Of a DNA stretch of 64,000 nucleotides, positions 62,614 through 64,000 are shown in pieces. Positions within the stretch are counted from its first letter, which is position 1; every line of letters starts with the position of its first letter. The position numbers and the translations under genes were made by a program. The notes under the pieces were generated by a model that worked only from the letters and a program-made list of their open reading frames with translations, was not told where the DNA came from and did no database searches. Origin of the DNA: Streptomyces sp. MUM 2J (lineage in GTDB: Bacteria; Actinomycetota; Actinomycetes; Streptomycetales; Streptomycetaceae); NCBI RefSeq assembly GCF_022414535.1, contig NZ_JADWYM010000005.1:186001-250000 (forward strand), given 5' to 3'.

Positions 62614-63180
62614 GTGAATCAGGAAATGACCGCCGCCGCAGAGCGGCTCGCTCAACCCGCCCGTCCCGTCCGCAACTTCAGCGTCCTGCTGTCCCCGACC
62701 CCACGCGGCGCCCGGCTTGCGCGGCTCCTCGCCGTCGAGCAACTGCGCACTTGGGAGCTGCCGTTGGATCCCGCGCGGCACGTCGTCGCCGAACTGGCGA
62801 ACAACGCGTCCACGCACGGCCACGTCCCCGGCCGGAACTTCCGCCTTCTGCTGTACGTCGTCGGCGCGGTCCTGCGCATCGAGGTCACCGACACGCGCGG
62901 TGACCGGCTCCCGCCGCACCGGGACGCGGTGCGCGACGGCGCGGGCGGTCACGGGCTGGCGCTCGTGGACGCGTTCGCCGACCGCTGGGGCGTGGCTGCG
63001 GGGCTGCCTCCGCGCAAGACGGTCTGGGCCGAACTCGACGTCCCGCCTGCGGAGTCACCGGAACCCGACGGCCCGCGCCCCGGTGCCGCGGGCGGTCTTC
63101 TCCAAGGACCACCAGGGGGAAAGAACTCCCGCCAAGCCCCACCCCTCCCTCCCGCCGGGCGCACTCACTCCCGCGAGTGA
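62614..63180 (+). CDS. ATP-binding protein, RsbW-like histidine-kinase-type ATPase
   Basis: 188 aa. The GHKL ATPase fold spans about 25-145: N-box VVAELANNASTHG, G1-like IEVTDTRGDRLP and G2 GAGGHGLALVDAFADRWG. A Pro/Gly-rich tail follows. Such proteins act as anti-sigma kinases or sensor-less regulators. GTG 62614 or ATG 62626 could be the start. It completes the ATPase/XRE/DUF397 trio common in Streptomyces, divergent from the other two. Confidence 0.88.
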   Translation: MNQEMTAAAERLAQPARPVRNFSVLLSPTPRGARLARLLAVEQLRTWELPLDPARHVVAELANNASTHGHVPGRNFRLLLYVVGAVLRIEVTDTRGDRLPPHRDAVRDGAGGHGLALVDAFADRWGVAAGLPPRKTVWAELDVPPAESPEPDGPRPGAAGGLLQGPPGGKNSRQAPPLPPAGRTHSRE

Positions 63181-63320
63181 ATATGCCCAACTGGACTGGA
63201 TCCGGGACCGGTTGCGTGCCCTACGCTCAGCGCGACACCACCGCAGACATGCGACGGCCCCCGCCGGGACTGCCATCCCAGTGCGAGGGCCTGACCACCA
63301 AGGAAGCAGGACCTTCCCGA

Positions 63321-64000
63321 TGGATACCGAGAACCCTAACGCGCGCTCGCGTCCGCAGTCCCGGCTCCCGGGGAAAAACCACCCGCAGGCGCGGCCGGAT
63401 TCGGGCGTGGTCCACGACAGCGCCCGCCACACCGAGAACTTCACGGTGATCGGCAACCATCTCGCCCAGCACGAGGAGCTGTCCCTGCTCGCCATCGGGC
63501 TGGGCTGCCACATCCAGTCGCCGCCCAAGGGCAGTCCGGTCGGCATCAAGTCCCTTGCCGACCGCTTCCCCGAGGGACCCACCCGGATCGCCGCCGCGCT
63601 GCGGGAGCTCGAAGCCCACGGCTATCTGCGCCGCACCCGCGAGCGCAGGCCCGGCGGGCAGGTCGTCACCCGCACGGTGTTCTGCAACAAGCCCGGGCAC
63701 CGGGGTGCCCCGGCCGGGAGTCCCCGCAGGCCCGCCCGCCGTCCGGCACCGGAGAAGCCGCCGCCGCGCAGGCACCTGCCCGCCGTGCCGCAGCCCGCGG
63801 CACCCTCGCCCGGCATCCTCCGGGCGGCTGTCGACGTCCTGGCCGGACTCCGCCGCCTCGACCCCCGGCTGCTGCTGTCCGCGACGGACACCGAACACCT
63901 CGCTCCGGGCGTCGCCGCCTGGCTGGAACGCGACCTGCCCCCATCCGCCGTGCGCCGCGCCCTGACGGACCGCCTGCCGGCGGAACCGCTGGCCCGGCCG
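63321..64000 (+). CDS. Helix-turn-helix protein, 3' end beyond the window
   Basis: At least 226 aa. After a disordered N-terminus, residues about 40-120 form a winged-helix, replication-initiator-like domain (FTVIGNHLAQHEELSLLAIG, KSLADRFPEGPTRIAAALRE, AHGYLRRTRERR). It is followed by a Pro/Arg-rich linker and a second helical region. AAGGAAG lies upstream of ATG 63321. Common in Streptomyces next to Scr1/DUF397 clusters. Function unknown. Confidence 0.75.

Overview
The window is chromosomal DNA from a Streptomyces-type actinomycete. The evidence is very high G+C with strong third-position GC, GTG and TTG starts, ATGA and GTGA start/stop overlaps, a whiE-type spore-pigment polyketide cluster, Scr1/DUF397 regulator pairs, ECF sigma/anti-sigma pairs and a Ser/Thr kinase with an extracellular sensor. 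I found no tRNA, rRNA, CRISPR array, transposase, phage gene or replication origin. The genes at both ends run off the window.

Layout. 0-5.8 kb: anaerobic sulfatase maturase, DUF7144 membrane protein, cation/proton antiporter and arylsulfatase, linked by a shared 17-bp palindrome at four sites. 5.9-8.8 kb: a membrane Ser/Thr kinase and a translationally coupled membrane protein carrying eleven E-x-T-[QRE]-V-L repeats. 9-11.5 kb: arsenic functions (two ArsR regulators, aquaglyceroporin, arsenate reductase). 11.9-16.9 kb: a SigK/RskA-like pair, a second ECF pair, a molybdopterin oxidoreductase and a fasciclin lipoprotein resembling the mycobacterial SigK-MPT70/83 arrangement; three sites read CCAATCC-N16-CGGA. 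17-25.2 kb: Asp23/DUF2273/YihY envelope genes, MarR and MFS exporter, LCP cell-wall ligase, ArsR and TerB.

25.6-35.7 kb: spore-pigment region. An FAD hydroxylase (whiE-ORFVIII-like) is followed by a secreted repeat protein and a class F sortase. Then come whiE ORFI, cupin ORFII, KS-alpha, KS-beta (Glu in place of the usual Gln), ACP and two cyclases. A convergent beta-helix/O-methyltransferase pair follows. 37-42 kb: PhoD-type phosphatase, 2OG-Fe(II) oxygenase, nucleoside hydrolase and a lipoprotein. 42.2-43.9 kb: an XRE-TPR regulator divergent from a tiny exported-peptide gene, with 10-bp phased repeats between them.

44-51 kb holds the most unusual locus. It is a co-directional set of a pseudo-caspase-like protein, an EACC1-like partner, an 860-aa caspase-TM-substrate-binding-VWA fusion and a solute-binding lipoprotein, downstream of a SpoIIE-type phosphatase. 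It looks like a transmembrane caspase conflict or signalling system. 51-64 kb: membrane proteins, an unlisted 47-aa gene with a strong ribosome-binding site, an FUSC protein, a long Glu/Ala/Pro-rich VWA protein, metG, a PH-domain protein, an AbiEii-like nucleotidyltransferase, an XRE/DUF397/ATPase regulatory trio and a partial helix-turn-helix protein.
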